Of a stretch of 64,000 bases of DNA, positions 1 to 12,131 are shown piece by piece. The notes beneath the pieces were generated by a model, which saw only the letters and a program-made list of their open reading frames with translations, had not been told where the DNA came from and did not search any database. The position numbers were made by a program, and so were the translations under genes. Where the stretch lies: positions 95,719 to 159,718 of the forward strand of contig VYZI01000826.1 in the NCBI GenBank assembly GCA_013397695.1, in the 5' to 3' direction. The DNA comes from Centropus unirufus. Its lineage: Eukaryota > Chordata > Aves > Cuculiformes > Centropidae. Numbering within the stretch: the first letter of the stretch is position 1; each line of letters begins with the position of its first letter.

Positions 1-222
1 CCAGAGAATTTTAGCTCAAACATCAGGAGAAACTTTTTCACTGAAAGAGTTCTCAGGCACTGGCAGAGGCTGCATGGGGAGGTGGTTGAGTCCTCCTCCC
101 TGGAGGGATTTAAATGATGAGGAGATGAGTTGCTCAGGGCTATGGTTTAGTAGTGGACTGGCACAGTTGCACTCGATGACCTCAAAGGTCTTTTCCAACC
201 AAGTGATTTTATTATTCTCTGA
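1..222 (+). mobile_element. CR1 LINE fragment, 3' end
   Basis: Sense-strand CR1 tail cut by the window edge. It runs from the ORF2 C-terminal segment ('ttctcaggcactggcagagg') through the 3' UTR to 'tttccaaccaagtgatttta'. The terminal octamers are degenerate. It belongs to the subfamily whose end reads 'ctcaaaggtcttttccaacc'. Confidence 0.9.
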
Positions 223-1449
223 ATCTATTAAAAGCTCTGTCTTCTGGTTGTCTGTCAGTCTGGCTGAGTGTTCACTTTGGATCATGCTAAAATGCCAAGA
301 GCATGGTGTTCTCCCTTTTTTCCCCATAGTATTTAGTGTCACCTTCCCACGTGCTTTTTATCCTTTTCCTTCATTAGGTGCAGAATCCCAATAAAGCTTA
401 ATTCCTTTTACTAGAGTAAAAAAAATAGTCATGCTTTAGAAAGGTCACTGTTCAAAGCAGGATGAAATTTTTTTACAACCTAATCGCTTAATAATAAACT
501 AAGCCCCTCTAAAAAAATCTAAGTTATTTGTACAGCATGCATTACCACAGCATGCAATCGTATAGCTTTTTCCAGAACAGCTGAACTTAAAATAAGACGA
601 ATCAGACCATCGCTCCAGCAATTACCAGAGGTTTACCTACCCCCTACCTGAGGCCCATCAAAGAGTACTACTAGATCAGAAAATCCATCCAACAGCTGAG
701 CCTAATTAATAATCTTGGTCTGTGTAAGAAGGTTAAGATGCTAAGAAGTATTGGCTACAGGAAGAAAGCTGCCAAGAAGAAGCTGGAGTGAATTCTAAGT
801 TGAAAAGAACAGAACGGAAACCTCTAGGTTGTACAGACTGGTCTTCGGCAGGAGAACCGAGGTTAGGAGAAAGTAGTGACTGGTTTTGCAAAGCCATGTG
901 AAAGAAAGTTGAAGTCCTGGGAAAATGAGCCTGGGCATGATGCCATCTCTTCTTGAGCTCAGAGGGCAGGCTGCCAGCCTAGAGTTGTAAGTTGCAAAAG
1001 ATTTCTCCTGATATCATCTCTGTGAAAGAAGAATATTGATTTTCTCATTTTGAGAAGGCAGAATCTTACTATTCTCAGGGTTAGAATAAAGGCCCTAGGA
1101 AAATACTACTAGGATCTTATATTTTATTCAATGCTGTTTAAAATTTCCTATTTAAACTAGGTCTCCCAGGATGTAAGATCGGGGGGGATTCATGGGGAGA
1201 TATTTTTAGTGGAAGAAGAGGGAAGATGGAAGAAGAAGCCTCCTGAGTGTTTTGCAATTCAATGTTCAGCGAGAAAAACTGGAATTGATTTTGATTTGTC
1301 TATTTGGGAAAAAAAAAAAACACATTGTGGACTATTTCTCCTATTTTAGCTTCAGAACTAGATAGCCTGTCTCCTTTATCTATAAATAACTCTTGTATGA
1401 TTTTTCATAATATTTTCAGATAGTTTGTGCAGAAGAAAATAAACTTAGG
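223..1449. other. Unique AT-rich spacer
   Basis: No gene or recognisable repeat is visible. It contains a G-run near 1179, a purine-rich patch at about 1208-1240 and an A-run at about 1309-1320. No long open frame beyond the CR1-derived one at the left edge. Confidence 0.6.
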
Positions 1450-1603
1450 TTACCAAGGATGCCCCCTCCCTGGAAGTGTTCAAGGCCAGGTTGGGGTTTG
1501 GTCAGGCTAGTCTAGTGGGAGGTGTCCTTGCTCATGACAAAGGGGCTTGGAACTGGATGATCTCAGAGGTCCCTTCCAACCCAAATCATTCTATGATTCT
1601 ATG
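1450..1603 (+). mobile_element. CR1 LINE fragment, 3' end
   Basis: 5'-truncated sense CR1 starting at 'ggatgccccctccctggaag' and finishing with the 'cccttccaacccaaatc' block and two ATTCTATG octamers. Only about 150 bp survives. Confidence 0.93.
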
Positions 1604-1911
1604 CTTTACAGAATAATATTGTTCTTCACCCTCAACAACAACAGAAAGGTATTTTTCAAGGTAGCTTGTCCCTCTCATACCTCTTGGTCAACATAAAGCA
1701 CTGATGAATAGACCCAGTGTTATTCCCTGAAGCTGCCCTGCTGTGGTATGGCCACTTCCTCAGAGAGGCATTTTTTCCCCCTAGGTGCACTGACTACTTA
1801 CATAGCAGCTGATGCATCTGTCCTACCTTCTGACCTATGTTCTGAATATCTAACAATAGATAGAAGTAACTTTTTTCTCTGTATTCACAGCTAAACAATC
1901 AGGACCATGGC
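1604..1911. other. Unique spacer
   Basis: No gene or repeat recognised. Confidence 0.5.
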
Positions 1912-2545
1912 CCACAGAATCATGAAATGGTTTGGGTTGGAAGGGATACTTAGGGATCACCTAGAGCAACTTCCCTGCTATGGGCAGTGACATCTGCTAA
2001 TAGGTCAGATTGCTCAAAGCCACAACTAACCTGATTTGAACACTTCCAGACGTGGGGTATCCACAACTTCTTTGCGTAACCGGTTCCATCAACCTTATCG
2101 TAACAAGTGTCCTCTTCCTGTCCAATCTAAATCTACTCTTTCATTCTCAGATCACTGTTCCTTGTCTTGTCCTTACAGGTTTTGGTAAAAAAGTCTCTCT
2201 TCATCTTGCTTATAAACCTCTAAAAAAGACTACAGTAAGGTCTCGTCTCGTCTCTTCTCTTCTCCAAAAAACCCCAACCCTCTAAGGCTTTTTTCATAAG
2301 TGTTCCATCCCTCTGATTATTTTCGTGGCCCTCCTCTGGATCAGCTCCAACAGGTTCATGTCTGTCTTGTACTGAGGACCCCAGAGCTGGAGGCAAGACT
2401 CCAGGTGGGGTCTCACAGGAGTGGGTTAGAGCATGAGAATAGCCTCACTCACCCTGCTGGCCATGCTTCTTTTGATGCATCCCAGGATATGACTGGCTTT
2501 CTAGGCTGTAAGAGCACATTGCCAGCTCTTGTCCAACAGTGCTAG
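1912..2545 (-). mobile_element. CR1 LINE fragment, antisense
   Basis: Starts at the inverted 3' end ('cacagaatcatgaaatggtt') and continues through the 3' UTR into ORF2 up to the segment complementary to 'aacatgagccagcaatgtgc'. A short (TCTCG)-like imperfect run near 2240 lies within it. The frames at 2052-2285 and 2300-2545 are antisense CR1, not host genes. Confidence 0.92.
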
Positions 2546-3185
2546 GAAGAAAGGATTTGGAAAAGTTTGTGCAGTTTTATAAACCTCAGCAACATTATTT
2601 TCCATAAATACACTTCTCTGAAATGATCGTGGGTTTCCAAATCCTATTTAAGTGCACAAGGAATGGACTTTATTGCCCAGCTGCATTCTAAGGCATAACA
2701 ACGTTCTCAGACTGAATATAAATGCTCAAAGTAACCAGAACTTTCTGTCTCAGCAGTCAAGTGCATATGTAAAATCCATCTATGGGCATTTCATTTAAGC
2801 TAAAGTTGTTATTAGTGTAACTTCTTATTAAATTGACAGAAGGCAGCCAGAAGCTCCTCTGTTAAGAATAAATAATCCTAGAACTTCTGCTCAATACCAC
2901 AGAGAAAACCACCTAATCGAATTAAAAAGAACTACCAACTTACTCATCAGTACTTGCCTCTAAAAAGTATACACATGCTCCATGGTGACAAAAGCTTCTC
3001 ACTGATCTCCTACACTACAGAAATTACCTGTTCCATGGAACAGAATATATTTCAGGTAAGACAGCTATGTTCACAGTCTGTAGTGTTTATAGTTTGGAGA
3101 TATTAAGGCCTATGCATGGCATCCTGAATCCCCCAGGAGAAATTTTGGTCAATAAAAAAACACTTGATGAGCATGGAAGACTTTG
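2546..3185. other. Unique spacer
   Basis: AT-rich, with no gene or repeat recognised. Confidence 0.5.
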
Positions 3186-3565
3186 GGTCCTGGACAGTGA
3201 AGGGTTGAGGGAGCTGGGGTTGTTTAGCCTGGAGAAAAGGAGGCTGAGCAGAGACCTTATCACTGCCTACAACTGCATGAAGAGAGGTGATAATGAGGTG
3301 TTTCTTGGGCTTTTCTCCCAAGGGACAGGCAATAGGACCAGAAGAAATGGCCTTAAGTTCAGATTAGACATCAGGAGATATTTCTTCCCAAAAAGGGTTC
3401 TCAGCACTAGCAGAGACTGCCCAGGGAGGTGGTAGAGTCATCATACCTGGAGGTATTTAAAAGACAGATAGACAAAGTGCCCAGGGATATGGTGTAGTAG
3501 TGGACAGGTATGGTTGGATTCAATGGTCTCAGAGGTCATTTCCAACCAAGCGGTTCTATTATTTG
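3186..3565 (+). mobile_element. CR1 LINE fragment, 3' end with ORF2 remnant
   Basis: The sense frame reads GLRELGLFSLEKRRLSRDLI, the conserved C-terminal stretch of CR1 ORF2, then 'NRTRRNGLKFRLDIR'. The element continues into a 3' UTR ending 'tttccaaccaagcggttcta'. The 122-residue frame at 3067-3435 begins in unique flank and is not a gene of its own. Confidence 0.93.
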
Positions 3566-4059
3566 TACTAAAGAAAGAGAGAAAGATTCAGCCAAGCACG
3601 TTCCACATTCCACTTCAGCTCCACGTAGAACATAGCAGAGTGTTAAGAGTAAGGGCAATACCTCATAGCACTTTAAAAACAGGAAATGAAGTCTGCTAAA
3701 GTTAGCAGAAATTATAAAGGGAATATGTAATAGGAATTACAGTAATTAAAGCAGTTGAAATTCATACAGGATTATTGTCAATAGTCCTGATTTGGCAAAA
3801 GCTTGTCCTGCAATTTTCCTAGTGCCAAGTAATCTGGTTCGCACCCTCTGCACCAGTCACCAAGAACACAGAATGCCCTAATGCTCCATTTGGTGATGAG
3901 TCAGGAAGGCTGGAAAACCATGTCAAACACTTTCTTCTGCCTTTCTGAAGCACTCTCTGGAACCTTTCTATGCAGATCTTGGTGCATTCTTGGAAAAATT
4001 ATTGTAGCATCTATTCTCACCAGCCCTTAAAGGAAACTGTAACTTGGCAACAGATAATC
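3566..4059. other. Unique spacer
   Basis: No gene or repeat recognised. Confidence 0.5.
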
Positions 4060-4290
4060 ATCGAATCATAGAAATCCAGGTTGGAAGGGACCTCAGGGAT
4101 CATCTGGTCCAACCTTTTTAGGAGGTCGGTAGTTTAAATGAGGTCACCCAGCACCATGACAAGCTGAGCCTCAAAATTGTCCAGTGTAGAGGAATTAACC
4201 ACTTCCCTGGGGAGATTTTTCCAATGTTCAGCTGTTCTCATGGTGAACAATTTTCTTCTGAAACCCAATCAAAATCTCCCCAGGAGCAAC
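4060..4290 (-). mobile_element. CR1 LINE fragment, older divergent subfamily
   Basis: The inverted 3' end reads 'aggttggaagggacctcagg' then 'catctggtccaacc', a variant different from the two common types in this window. It diverges strongly inside. I infer an older CR1 insertion, retaining only the 3' UTR and the edge of ORF2. Confidence 0.8.
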
Positions 4291-4856
4291 ATAATCAGGT
4301 GCTAAATGTTTGTGTAAAAGTGGAAGCTAAAACCTGGGCTTTCACTGCTAACTATAAGCATGGCAAATGTATAGGACAACACCTCTAAAGGCACAAAATT
4401 TGTCTTAGTGGTTTTGTTTTTTTAAATGAAGCAGTCAAGCATCATTTAATGCTGAACCTGGGGACCTATTAATTAATTTTCTTGGTTTTGATCCGTTGGA
4501 GTCCATCCTCTTTCATCTTTGCAACACACAAAGTTCCCTACCATAGGAAAAAAACCAAAACGGATTATTTAAATTTTATCAGTAAACACCACAAATGCTG
4601 GTATTGGAAGGGGTCAGAAAATCAGTGCCCTCAAGCCATTACGAATGCAGCTCACTTCGTAAAGTATCAGCAGATGGGCTGACAGACTTTAGGCCACCTG
4701 GCTTAAAAGACAAGGCCAGAAAGTAAGAGCAAAAACCTCCTGTGGGTCTTCTGGTCTCAACAGGTAGGGAACAAGGACTGAAGGATGCACGATGGAGTAC
4801 TCAGGACTGTAGGAAGAAACAACAAGATGCATCACAACTACTATCAAGTCACATTG
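4291..4856. other. Unique spacer
   Basis: No gene or repeat recognised. Short frames here lack any recognisable motif. Confidence 0.5.
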
Positions 4857-5705
4857 AATCATAGAATTATTACATTGGTCAAGACCTTTGAGATCATCAA
4901 GTCCAACCAGACCCGTTTCTAAGCACCTCATCTACCCGTCTTTTAAATACCTCCAGGGATGGTGACTCAAGCACCTCGCTGGGCAGCCTCTGCCAGTGTT
5001 TGATAACCGTTTTGGTGAAGAATTTTTCCCTAATGTCTAATCTGAACCGCTTGAGGCCATTCCCCCATGTCCTATTACCTGCCACTTGGGCGAAGAGACC
5101 AGCACCCACCTCACTACAACCTTCTTTCAGACATTTGTAGGCAGTGATAAGGTGTTCCCTCAGCCTCCTCTTCTCCAGGCTAAATCGCCCCAGGTCCCTC
5201 AGCCTCTCCTTGTAATATTTTTTTCTCCAGCACCCACACCAGCATCGCTGCCTTTCTCTGGACATGCTCCAAGACCTCAATGTCCTTCTTGAACTGAGGG
5301 GCCCAAAACTGAACTCAGGATTCGAGGTGCAGCCTCACCAATGCTAAGTTCAGGGGCAGATTCACCTCCCTGGACCTGCTGGCCACACCGTTTCCGACAC
5401 AAGCCAAGATGCCATTGGCCTTCTTGGCCACCTGGGCACAGTGCCAGCTCATGTTGCTGCTGCCAACCAACACCCCCAGGTCCTTCTCCACCAGGCACGT
5501 TTTCAGCCACTCTTCCCCAAGCCTGGAGCAACTCATGGAGCTGTGTCCAAAGCATAGAACTAGTCACTTGGCCTTGTTGAGCCTCATCCCGTTGGCCTCA
5601 GCCCATAGATCCAGCCTGTTAAGATCCCTTTGAAGGTCCTCCCTACCCTCAAGCAGATTGACACTTCCTTCCAGCTTAGTGTCATCCGTGAATTTACTAA
5701 GGGTC
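4857..5705 (-). mobile_element. CR1 LINE fragment, long antisense copy
   Basis: The complement strand carries the inverted 3' end at 4857, then ORF2 C-terminal sequence (RFSLEKRRLREHLITAYKCL, HWQRLPSEVLESPSLEVFKR) and, further upstream, the region coding LGEEWLKTCLVEKDLGVLVG in another frame. It ends near the segment just downstream of the reverse-transcriptase FADD box. Frameshifts between the 127- and 73-residue frames show it is dead. Confidence 0.95.
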
Positions 5706-6936
5706 CATTGCTTGTTCTGTGCTTTGATTCTTATTAAACTGCCAGGGAGAAGGCAAACTCATTGCTGCGCTCTCATTTCCACCACCTAATCTATCATATG
5801 AGCTGCTCCTTCTGCTTTATTAATTTTAACAAAAGATAACTACTTAGCAGGAACATCCAACTAATAGATTTAAGTGGCAAACAGTGGCACAAAAGCTTTC
5901 AGAATATAGTTTTATCAATTAATTAAATCAACTGCTAATGTGATCCTTCAAGAAACACACATTAACTGCAGGCAAAGCAGCTGGTCTGAAAAGCTTTTGA
6001 AAATACAGCCTTAAGCAAACAGATGCACAGAAGAAAGGGGGGAAACCAGCTGTCACAAAGAGGGCTGAAGCTAGACTGGAGAAACCACTGGCAACTGTGC
6101 AGGAAATAGTGGTGGCTTGCACCTAGGGCTGCAATAAGTGATTTACTAAATGAATGGCTCCATGTTCCTGAAACCTACAGTGAAGCTGCCAAGGCAGCTT
6201 TTATCCTAAAGGAGGATTCAGATGTCCCAAAAGGGACAGGAAGAAACTGTCACCAGCCCAAAAGAAGCTATAGAGGGCATTACTGACTAAAGACTCTCCC
6301 AGAACTGATCAGGAAACATAACCTCCAGGTAAAGCCAAAGAAGCTTCTGAGCCTTCTCTGGACTCCACTGTGCCCCTTACCCACTCCATAAAGCTCTCAC
6401 CCAATCTAAACTAACTAGATGGCTCCAAGAAAAGAAAATATAGTGACCAAGGCCCAAGTAAAGTTCTCATCCATGGTCCCAGCTTGTTGTCTCAATATGC
6501 ATTTAAGAGTAAATTGCAAATTGGCTTCACCCAAGTATCTTCTTGAACCCTAAAAAGCTGCTCTTGCAACAAGAAAAACTTAGCTGAGATGCTCAAATAA
6601 GATAATTAGTATTAAAACATTCCTAAAGAGCTTAATTGGCATTTCTAAGAAAAGAAATAAAATCAAAGAATAAGGATGATCCACTTCAGAATCTTAAGGA
6701 GCAGCAAGTCAGTGCCTCGGTGAAAGCCAATACAAAGTATATTGGCACATGTGAGCAATTGCAGTTATTATAGGAGACTACATATCACAGGAACAGAAGC
6801 AGTCCACCAAACTGGAAAGAAAAGCCAACAAAAAAGACAAAAAAAAAGGGAGAGAGACAACAGACTGAGACTTTAATAACACCAAAATGAAGAATAAACA
6901 TGAAAAAATAAAAAAAACACATGAAAACAGAAGATA
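5706..6936. other. Unique spacer
   Basis: 1.2 kb of unique DNA, A-rich toward 6840-6930. The cysteine- and phenylalanine-rich frame at 5928-6122 shows no motif. Nothing else recognised. Confidence 0.5.
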
Positions 6937-7256
6937 GAATCATAGAATGGTTTGGCATGCAAGTAACCTCAAAGGTCATCCACTTCCAACACCTCTGCCG
7001 TGGCAAGGACTCCTCCCACCAGACCAGCCTGTTCAAGGCCCCATCCAACCTGGTCTTCAACACTTCTACGGAGGGGGCAGCTACAACTTCCTTGGAGAAC
7101 CTGTGCCAGGGTCTCACCACCCTCACTGTGAAGGATTTCTTCCTAATGTCTAATCTAAATCTTCCCCCTTCCAATTTAAAGCCATTCCCCCTCATGCTGT
7201 TGCTCCATTCCCTTGTAAAAAGTCCTTCCACAGTTTTCTTGTGGGTCTCCTTCAGT
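6937..7256 (-). mobile_element. CR1 LINE fragment, antisense
   Basis: Inverted 3' end 'atagaatcatagaatggttt' followed by the CR1 3' UTR and ORF2 C-terminus (complement frame GGRFRLDIRKKSFTVRVVR). It fades near 'gtgggtctccttcag'. Confidence 0.93.
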
Positions 7257-7534
7257 GGGCCTCATAGCAGAGGAGATGGTAAATAGGAAAGATGGTAAAT
7301 AATGGTAAAAATAAAGTGACAGGGTGCTGTTACAAACCCAGAATCCAACAGGTTGAAGTCAAAGGATGAGATGCTACTCATTTTCTGAAAAAAAAAAAAA
7401 TCTCATGGTCAGACTATTTTTGCCCCCTGTACACCAAAAAAGAAACCTACTGAAAATACTGTAAATTAATGTCTAAAATGACTTGTGCATAAGTAAGGAC
7501 ATAGCAAATGTGATGTCACTTATGATACAGAACA

Positions 7535-7712
7535 AAGTATGATCAGAGGGCTGGAACACCTCTGCTCTGAGGACAGGCTGAGAGAGCTGGGGCTGTTCAG
7601 CCTAGAAAAGAGAAGGCTCCAGGGAGACCTTAGAGCAGCTTCCAGTACCTGAAGGGGACCTCCAGGAAAGCTGGGGACGGACTTTTTACAAGGGCATGGA
7701 GAGGTTTTGAGC
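7535..7712 (+). mobile_element. CR1 LINE fragment, 3'-truncated
   Basis: Sense segment from 'gatcagagggctggaacacc' to 'acaagggcatggagaggttt'. It lacks the CR1 3' end, so it was broken after insertion. Confidence 0.88.
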
Positions 7713-8314
7713 GTGCTGTTACAGGTACAGCTCTGAGCACTACATTGCAATGGTCAGAGCTGCCAGCAAGTGGACACTAATGCTGCTGCTGAAGCATATG
7801 GTGCTTATCAATTTAAACAGCACTCGTGATGATACAAGACTGGATACACACTTCTGGCAAAATTAACTCTTGTCGCCACCTGCTTCAGAGGGCAGGAAGA
7901 GGAGTCACCACTATTGTGATGTAGTTATTGCACTCACAGATGGGGATAGAAGGCTTGGCTTGCCCACACAGGGCAGCTAACCTAAGTAATTTCATTTTAC
8001 AGGAGGTAAAAGTTGAAAGGAGAAATTAAACCCACTTGATCTGGGGTGCCCTTCTTGCTTTCTGAAGAGGTATTTCTCCCTCCCCTGCCCCAAAGGCTTT
8101 TTTTTTCTTAGCCATGTCTGTCTCTTTAAGAGCTTGGGCTTTAAAAACTGCTTCAGAGGATTTTGGAAGTGAACTGCAGTCGGCAGTGGCCCAGTGGCTG
8201 GCCACACACTGGGCAACTTACCATGCTCTGCTAATGACCAAGTTCTCCAACAGGCACTTCTTGGAACGGACACTCCTTTGCTTTCAAACCAGCAATGAAT
8301 CTGCTGCCCATTTG
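7713..8314. other. Unique spacer
   Basis: No gene or repeat recognised; a T-run lies near 8100. Confidence 0.5.
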
Positions 8315-8800
8315 TAGAATCATAGAATCATTTGGTTGGAAAATACCTTTGAGGTCATAGAGTCCAAACGTACCTGCCCAACACTAAACCAGGTCCCTGA
8401 GCACCTCATCGACTCGTCTTTTAAATAACTCCAGGGATGAGGACCCTACCACCTACCTGGGCAGCCTCTGCCAGTGCCTGAGAACCCTTTTGATTATTCA
8501 ATTTTTCCTCACATCTCATTTGAACCTTCCCTGGTGCAACTTGAGGCCATTTGCTATCATCCTATCCCTTGGGCAAAGAGACCAACACCTACCTCTCTAC
8601 AGCCTCCTATCAGGCACTCGTAGACAGCGATAAGGTCTCCCCTCAGCCTCCTTTCCTCCAGGTTCCCACAGCTGCCTCTCAAAAGTCTTGTTCTCCAGCC
8701 CCTCACCTGTTTCTCCAGCCCCTTCACCAGCTTCATTACCCTTCTCAGTCCTCTGGAGATGGAGCTGCTCAGCACCACCTGAACCACGTTTAGGGACATG
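8315..8800 (-). mobile_element. CR1 LINE fragment, antisense
   Basis: Starts 'tagaatcatagaatcatttg' (inverted 3' end, 'cttggttggaaaagacc' subfamily) and extends into ORF2 C-terminal sequence near 'ctctggagatggagctgctc'. It is decayed at its upstream end. Confidence 0.93.
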
Positions 8801-11703
8801 ATTTAGTCAGTGCCAAATGTTTGCAGGGAAATGTGGAACTGAAGGACTTCAAGATGTTATTGTGTCACAGAAGAGCTTTACTTCTGTCTTTAAAACTCCA
8901 AATCACAGAAGCTTCAGTGTTCAGCTAACACTCCCTCTGTGTTTCTTTGCCTTGTCCTTCCATCCCAGTGTAAAAAGCATCAGTCAGCAACTCCCTTTTG
9001 CCAATTAGTTGGCAAATGTCATCCTCTAAAATCCAAGCCAAAAGGGTGAACGCAAACAAATGTTGTTTTATCTTCTGTAAATAAACTGAGCTCTTGAGTT
9101 CTGCTTTGTACTGAAGAAATGAAAGCAGTAGCCAGGGGTTTTTATGTGATACAGTAGTAGTCTGGACAAAATACATTCTTCATTTTATTGCCCAGACTTG
9201 ATGAGACCAATCCAGCATCTTAAAAAATAAAATTTTACTTAACACTATTTCATTTAGCATTGTTATCATACATATCTTTTTCTCTGCAGACAAATAAAAT
9301 TAAAAGGGTTTGGACATAAAATACACTCACAGGGAGATGGAGACAACACTGAAAAGCACAACTAAGACATCAGCTATTTTTTTTTAAGCTATAAATAAAG
9401 AGCAAGTTTAGATCAAATAAACAGCATACAAACTACAAGCACTCAACCTCACAGAACAACCCTTCCTGCTCAAAACTAGCAGACAGCCTAAAATATGTTC
9501 CAAAAATAGATTTCTTCATGTCTTGCACCAACAAATATCAATCTGTAGCATTTATAACTCCCATTCAACAAAAGCACTTTCTGTTTCTCTGCAAGGGGAT
9601 CTTCCCCAGGACTAAACCCTTTATCATTATTTGATCACCCAGCTGAACTGGTGAGATGAATCAGTAAAATTCTAGAATTTCTAGATACAAACATGCCTAT
9701 GTGTATTTTACTTTCCCTAGGTAACAGAAAGAGATGCTGATAGCACATTTTAGTGTAATAGTGGAAAAGAAAGAAGATTTTCTCCCCATGACAATCTAAA
9801 TACTGGTCACATAAATCACAAAATAGGGCAATGAAGCATGATCAATATTTGTGCAATCCATTTATAGCCACAGATATCTGTCTTTTGTTTTATCTATGCA
9901 AAACGCGTCCTGTTTCTCGGATATTTCTATGCATTCTATCACTATCGTGCACATTTAGAAATACAGAACAAGTTTAAGCCTGATGTATTTGAAAAGATGC
10001 TTTCAAATACAACTTCTACAATATTAACTTCCAGCTTATAATAGAACTTATGCTCAACTTCATTTATCTTGCTCAGATTTTATAAGACTCTCCATTATTT
10101 TTATTTCTATAAAAAGTTGCATACTTTTTAATATTTAGCTCTGTTCACTATGCATGGACACCATTCTTAAATCCCTTACGTTTGTTGAAACACACACATA
10201 GCATCAAATGAAAAATACATAAGTTTACAGTGGAAAAAAATTACCTATAAGATGTGATTTTTTTAAATATTAATGTGATAAAATATTGAAACTGTGAAAA
10301 GAAATAGATTTTTTTTTTCCTACCAGAAACTGTATCTTGACCAATTTGGCTCCCACATATTCCTGTGTTCCACTGAATCAATTTCACACTTACTCACCTC
10401 CCTGTCTCTGTGATGTGGTTTATTCATTGGTTTGATATTGCCATAGCAACTCAGCAACACGGTAACGTGGCAGGCAAGCAATGCTGCTCAGCTCTCAATA
10501 TATGGTGAATAGCTGGATGATACATATAGCATCATATTTTAATGTATATTGATCTCTGCTTCCTACTTTTAGGCTACTGGTTTAACATCACTATTTTTCA
10601 CTCTGTATTTAACAATCTTGCATTGTGACCTTCACAATAATTAATTTGCAGTGGTTTAAATATGAAAATTATACCTTTAAACCATTTTAAACCAGAATAC
10701 TATTATATTTAAACCATTTAAAAACAGAATATACATTGACTCTCAATTACAAGTAATACATTCGGACATTTTTTAGCAACCAGAAAAAAAAAACAGCACT
10801 GCTCCCACCTAAAAAATTCAGTTTCTCAGGTGTTTTCGCATCAAACGTATGTGAATCAAAGATCAGGCTGTCCTAGCACAGGCATGCACTCAGTTTAAGA
10901 AGGTTTCCCATCAGAGCATGCAGTCTGGACGGAGTGGAGTCCCTTTCTGCCTCACTGTGCCACCCTTGGAACATGCCAGCAAACTGGCTGGTGGCTGATA
11001 AGAGACAGGAGGGATGCTTTGTTCAGGGAAGGAATGCAGCAATGGCTGAGCCCATCAGCCAGCAGGGAGGGATGCTCCAGCAGCATCCACTTCCACAGCC
11101 TCCTCACAAGCAGCGGAGGCTCGCAGTGTGCTCTGAATTCCTAACTGGAGGCAGCACGCATCCTCCATTTCTATAAAACAAAACCCGAACCAAAACAGCA
11201 CGTCAGAACAAAAGCAGAATCTCTGCCGCAGCAAGCAGGAGAGGCTTTAATGCTACGAAGTCTATCACATCAATGCTATGCAAATCAGGGCATCCCCAAA
11301 CACAGATTTGGATCATAGCAAGGAGACTAGGCAATCATCCAGGGCAATAGTATGAGTGGGAGTTGAATCTGTCTCATTGACTGAGTCTTTATCTTCACAA
11401 GTTGGCAAGGGTTTCACAACTGTGCTTACTCCCAGTAGAAACATCCTTGTGTTTGAACTGGGTTGCACCACGGCTTGACCTAAATGGGTTTGAAGAAAGG
11501 CAGTTTGTTTGCTCTCAGGCACGCTTGGACAAGTCCCATTAAACACAGCGGATCTGACCGCATGTAATGCAGTAAAGTAGGGATCAGTGCTACGTTTAGA
11601 TTGAACACATTTCTGAACGCATTAACATAGCAGGGCAACTCCTACCCAGCTAAGAACACTGCCATTGCTTCGGACCACACCGCAATTAAGCTCAAAAGTT
11701 AAA
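8801..11703. other. CR1-free unique island (2.9 kb)
   Basis: The longest stretch in the window without a recognisable transposon. It is mostly AT-rich, with a GC-richer patch at about 10,860-11,170. It contains the X-box-like site at 10,437. The frame at 10,934-11,176 has no recognised domain. Possibly unique regulatory or intronic DNA; no exon is evident. Confidence 0.55.
10400..10520. promoter_or_regulatory. Candidate regulatory element with RFX X-box-like motif
   Basis: Positions 10,437-10,450 read ATTGCCATAGCAAC, a near-palindrome fitting the X-box bound by RFX factors (two half sites, 2-bp spacer); the right half AGCAAC fits RGYAAC exactly. A further half site GGTAAC follows about 15 bp downstream. 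Function is inferred from the motif only. Confidence 0.35.
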
Positions 11704-12131
11704 TCACAGAATTATAGAAGGGTTTGGATTGGAAGGGACCTTAAGGATCATCCAGTTCCAAACCCTCTGCCATGGGCAGGGACACCTCTCACTAGACCAG
11801 GCTTCTCAAGGCCCCATCCAACCTACCCTTAAGCATTTCCAGGGAGGGGGCAGCCACAATTTCCATGGGCCAGAGCCTCATCACCCTCATCGTCATGAAT
11901 TTCTTCCTAATGGCTAACCTACATCTTCCCCCTTCCAACTCAAAGCCTCTCATCCTATCACTCCATGCCCTTTTAAAAGTCCCAGCCCAGCTTTCTCGTA
12001 GCCCTCTTCAGGTACTAATAGCTGCTCTAAGGTCTCTGAGAAAAGTTCTCTTCTCCAGGCTGAACAACTCCAACTCTCTCAGGTCTGTCCTCATAGCAGA
12101 GGCTCTACAGCCCTCAGATCATCTTTGACAG
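11704..12131 (-). mobile_element. CR1 LINE fragment, antisense
   Basis: Inverted 3' end 'cacagaattatagaagggtt', then 3' UTR and ORF2 C-terminus, stopping at 'gccctcagatcatctttgac'. Confidence 0.92.

Noticed and set aside
4897..5280. 127-residue minus-strand frame with FSLEKRR-type motif as a host gene
   Set aside because: It is the C-terminal part of CR1 ORF2, repeated many times in the window with frameshifts.
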